Shown: positions 3,120-5,543 of the stretch, in pieces
How the letters are laid out: each line of letters starts with the position of its first letter
How positions within the stretch are numbered: position 1 is the first letter of the stretch
Notes under the pieces: model-generated
What the model saw: the letters and a program-made list of their open reading frames with translations, nothing else
The model's database searches: none
Told to the model about the DNA's origin: nothing
Position numbers and translations under genes: made by a program
NCBI GenBank assembly: GCA_024404435.1
Contig: JAKSPW010000103.1
Location: 1-5,543, forward strand
From: Clostridia bacterium
GTDB taxonomy: Bacteria; Bacillota; Clostridia; Oscillospirales; CAG-272
Length of the DNA: 5,543 nucleotides
Direction of reading: 5' to 3'

Positions 3120-5543
3120 ATGAATCTTCATATGATCTGCAACGCCCACATCGACCCCGTCTGGCAGTGGGAATGGGAGGAAGGCGCGGCGGCCGCCGTT
3201 TCGACCTTCCGCTGTGCCGCCGATTTCTGTGAGGAAAACGACGACTTCATTTTCTGTCACAACGAAGCCCTGCTCTACCGCTGGGTGGAGGAATACGAGC
3301 CCGAGCTGTTCGAGAGGATCAGACGCCTCGTGTCTGCCGGCAAGTGGCACATCATGGGCGGCTGGCATCTGCAGCCCGACTGCAACATGCCGTGCGGAGA
3401 GTCGTTTGTCAGACAGATACTCGAAGGCAGAAAATATTTTCTTGAAAAGTTCGGCGCGGCACCGACGACGGCTATCAACTTCGACCCGTTCGGGCACACG
3501 CGCGGACTCGTTCAGATACTTGCAAAATCCGGCTACGACAGCTACATGTTCTGCCGACCGGGACAGGACGTGTGCAAGCTCCCGTCAGACGCCTTTGAGT
3601 GGGTCGGCTTTGACGGCTCGACCGTGATGGGACGACGCGTATCCGACAGCTACAACAGCTCGCTCGGTCACGCCGCCGACAAGATCGGAGACGCCGCAAA
3701 GCGCGACTCCGGCGAGCCCTTCTCCGTTGTCCTCTGGGGCGTCGGAGACCACGGCGGCGGAGCTTCGAGAGAAGACATCCGCGCCATTGCCGCGCTGAAA
3801 TCCGAGCTTGAAAAGACGGGTATTCGTGCCTTTCATTCGACTCCCGAGGCATATTTCGCGGAACTTAAGAAAAAAGGCGGACTTCCGCGTCACAAGGGAG
3901 ATATCAACCCGTGGGCGGTCGGCTGCTACACGTCTCAGATACGCATAAAGCAGAAAAACCGTCTGCTCGAAGGCACTCTGTTCTCGACCGAGAGAATGTG
4001 CACTCACGCGGCGCAGGACGGAATGGAGTATCCGGAGGATGAGCTGTCAGCGGCGGAATACGACCTTCTGACGGCGCAGTTCCACGATTCCCTGCCGGGC
4101 TCGTCGATCCAGCCCGTCGAGGACATGGCATTAAGACAGCTCGATCACGGACTCGAGACGCTCTCCCGCGTCCGCGCACGTGCGTTCTACCGCCTCGCCG
4201 CAGGACAGAGGAAGGCAGAAGCCGACGAAATACCGATCCTCGTATACAACCCGTACCCGTATCCCGTCGAGGGGGATTTCGCGTGCGAGTTCATCCTGTG
4301 GGATCAGAACAGAAAGATCGAATTCTCGAATCCTTCCGTCTACCGCGACGGGAAATACGTTCCCTCGCAGTGCGAGAAGGAGCGGAGCAACATACCGATC
4401 GACTGGCGAAAGCGCGTGGTCTTCCACACCGCACTTGAGCCGATGCAGATGAACCGCTTCGACTGCAAGATAAAGATCCTTCCCGAAAAGCCGAAGCCGA
4501 CGCTTCCCGTAAAAGGCGACTTTTACGTCTTTGACGGCGGCGGCCTCCACGCGGAGATCTCCCGCAGAACGGGACTTATTTCTTCACTTACTTACGACGG
4601 CAAGCCGTATCTGACGGACGGCGCGTTCACTCTTGAGGTCATGCGCGACAACGCCGATCCGTGGGGAATGACCGTGAACGGCTGGAAGGAAAAGATCGGC
4701 GAGTTCTCGCTTCTTTCCGAAGAAGAAAGCACGAAATTCGCAAACGTCGAAGCCCCGCTCGAAAGCGTTCGCGTGATCGAGGACGGAGACGTACGCACTA
4801 CCGTGCAGGCAGTATTCGGCTACGGCTCGTGCCGTGCCGTTTACGACTATCACTTCTCTAAGATCACCGGTCAGCTCGGTCTCGACGTGAGAGTGATCTG
4901 GGACGAAAAGTCGAAGAACGTGAAGCTCCGCGTGCCGACGTCGCTCATGTCTCCCGAGTTCCTCGGCGAGACCGCCTACGGCGAGCAGGTACTGAAAACG
5001 AACGGCGACGAAAACGTCTCGCAGAGATATATCGTGATCCATGACGAAGAGTCCGCCGTGTCCGTCATCAACGACGGCATCTACGGAAGCTCCGTCGACG
5101 GAGACGCACTGCGTCTGACTCTGCTCCGCTCTCCCGGATACACGGCGCATCCCGTGGACGACCGTCAGATCATGCCGCAGGACCGCTACATGCCGTACGT
5201 CGAGCAGGGCGAGCGTCTGTATCACTTCTGCTTCATCTTCGGTGAGACACATGAGGTCAGAGAGTCGACTCCCCGCGCCGCCTCCGCGTTCAACGAACAG
5301 CCGATGGCGATCTCGTTCTTCCCTGCCGGAGGCGGGAAGAAGCCGGAAGTCGGCATAACTCTCGAGGGCGACAGGACAGTCCTCATGCCGACCTGCAAGC
5401 GCTCGCTTGACGGAAGATCGACCGTCATCCGCCTCTTCCACGCGGGAGAAGGCAACGCGTCGGCAGTTGTCCGCGCCGGTGCTCTGACTCACGAAGTAAA
5501 GCTCGGCACGTATGAAATAAAAACTCTAAGGCTCACAGACGGC
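3120..5543 (+). CDS. GH38 alpha-mannosidase, 3' end missing
   Basis: Retaining alpha-mannosidase of glycoside hydrolase family 38, which removes alpha-linked mannose from glycans or oligosaccharides using a zinc ion. Seen: 808 codons, open at the window edge. Residues 1-265 are the catalytic domain: NAHIDPVWQWEWE (8-20) gives zinc ligands His10 and Asp12; INFDPFGHTRG (119-129) gives the probable nucleophile Asp122; LWGVGDHGGG (205-214) is another active-site loop, with Asp210 a candidate acid/base. The helical middle domain (about 268-350) has FHDSLPGSSI (321-330) with the fourth zinc ligand His322. The rest (about 370 on) is the beta-rich C-terminal GH38 region. No signal peptide or membrane segment is present, so it is cytosolic and should act on imported oligosaccharides. 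ATG 3120 follows GAAAGGA by 6 nt, and the catalytic motif lies close to the N-terminus. The exact linkage preference cannot be read from the sequence. Confidence 0.93.
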   Translation, partial: MNLHMICNAHIDPVWQWEWEEGAAAAVSTFRCAADFCEENDDFIFCHNEALLYRWVEEYEPELFERIRRLVSAGKWHIMGGWHLQPDCNMPCGESFVRQILEGRKYFLEKFGAAPTTAINFDPFGHTRGLVQILAKSGYDSYMFCRPGQDVCKLPSDAFEWVGFDGSTVMGRRVSDSYNSSLGHAADKIGDAAKRDSGEPFSVVLWGVGDHGGGASREDIRAIAALKSELEKTGIRAFHSTPEAYFAELKKKGGLPRHKGDINPWAVGCYTSQIRIKQKNRLLEGTLFSTERMCTHAAQDGMEYPEDELSAAEYDLLTAQFHDSLPGSSIQPVEDMALRQLDHGLETLSRVRARAFYRLAAGQRKAEADEIPILVYNPYPYPVEGDFACEFILWDQNRKIEFSNPSVYRDGKYVPSQCEKERSNIPIDWRKRVVFHTALEPMQMNRFDCKIKILPEKPKPTLPVKGDFYVFDGGGLHAEISRRTGLISSLTYDGKPYLTDGAFTLEVMRDNADPWGMTVNGWKEKIGEFSLLSEEESTKFANVEAPLESVRVIEDGDVRTTVQAVFGYGSCRAVYDYHFSKITGQLGLDVRVIWDEKSKNVKLRVPTSLMSPEFLGETAYGEQVLKTNGDENVSQRYIVIHDEESAVSVINDGIYGSSVDGDALRLTLLRSPGYTAHPVDDRQIMPQDRYMPYVEQGERLYHFCFIFGETHEVRESTPRAASAFNEQPMAISFFPAGGGKKPEVGITLEGDRTVLMPTCKRSLDGRSTVIRLFHAGEGNASAVVRAGALTHEVKLGTYEIKTLRLTDG

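Overview
The window looks like chromosomal DNA of a fairly GC-rich Bacillota bacterium, most likely class Clostridia. Three things point there: strong GAAAGGA ribosome binding sites 6-8 nt before each + strand gene, sigma-A-type promoters in AT-rich gaps, and Pgk and TpiA proteins of the kind I associate with gut Clostridia. That placement is inference, and I cannot name a genus. There is no sign of a mobile element, CRISPR array, tRNA or rRNA.

Layout. (1) 1-470, minus strand: the N-terminal 156 residues of a DAHP synthase (aroF, type I-beta with an N-terminal ferredoxin-like regulatory domain), the first step of aromatic amino acid synthesis. It runs off the left edge. (2) 471-849: a divergent control region. 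On the minus strand it holds a near-consensus promoter, then a leader of about 180 nt that encodes a 19-residue peptide with 5 Tyr and 3 Phe. After the peptide come a hairpin, an antiterminator pairing and a Rho-independent terminator that exclude one another. This has every part of a classical translation-coupled attenuator and is the most interesting element here. On the + strand the same gap carries an extended -10 promoter for pgk. Positions 690-780, between the two promoters, are T-rich and show no gene. (3) 850-2151 and 2206-2973, + strand: pgk (phosphoglycerate kinase, with an unusual insertion of about 35 residues) and tpiA (triosephosphate isomerase), separated by 54 nt that hold a perfect 12-bp hairpin. 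(4) 2974-3119: a long snap-back palindrome followed by a Rho-independent terminator. (5) 3120-5543, + strand: a cytosolic GH38 alpha-mannosidase, 808 residues visible and open at the right edge. It starts only 20 nt after the terminator T-run, with no convincing promoter in between.

How the parts fit. pgk and tpiA are lower glycolysis genes, probably one transcript. DAHP synthase, read the other way, draws on phosphoenolpyruvate (a glycolytic product) and erythrose 4-phosphate. Its likely control is double: feedback on the enzyme through the N-terminal domain, and Tyr/Phe-sensing attenuation of transcription. The mannosidase would release mannose from glycans, which can enter glycolysis, but its transcriptional link to tpiA is unresolved.
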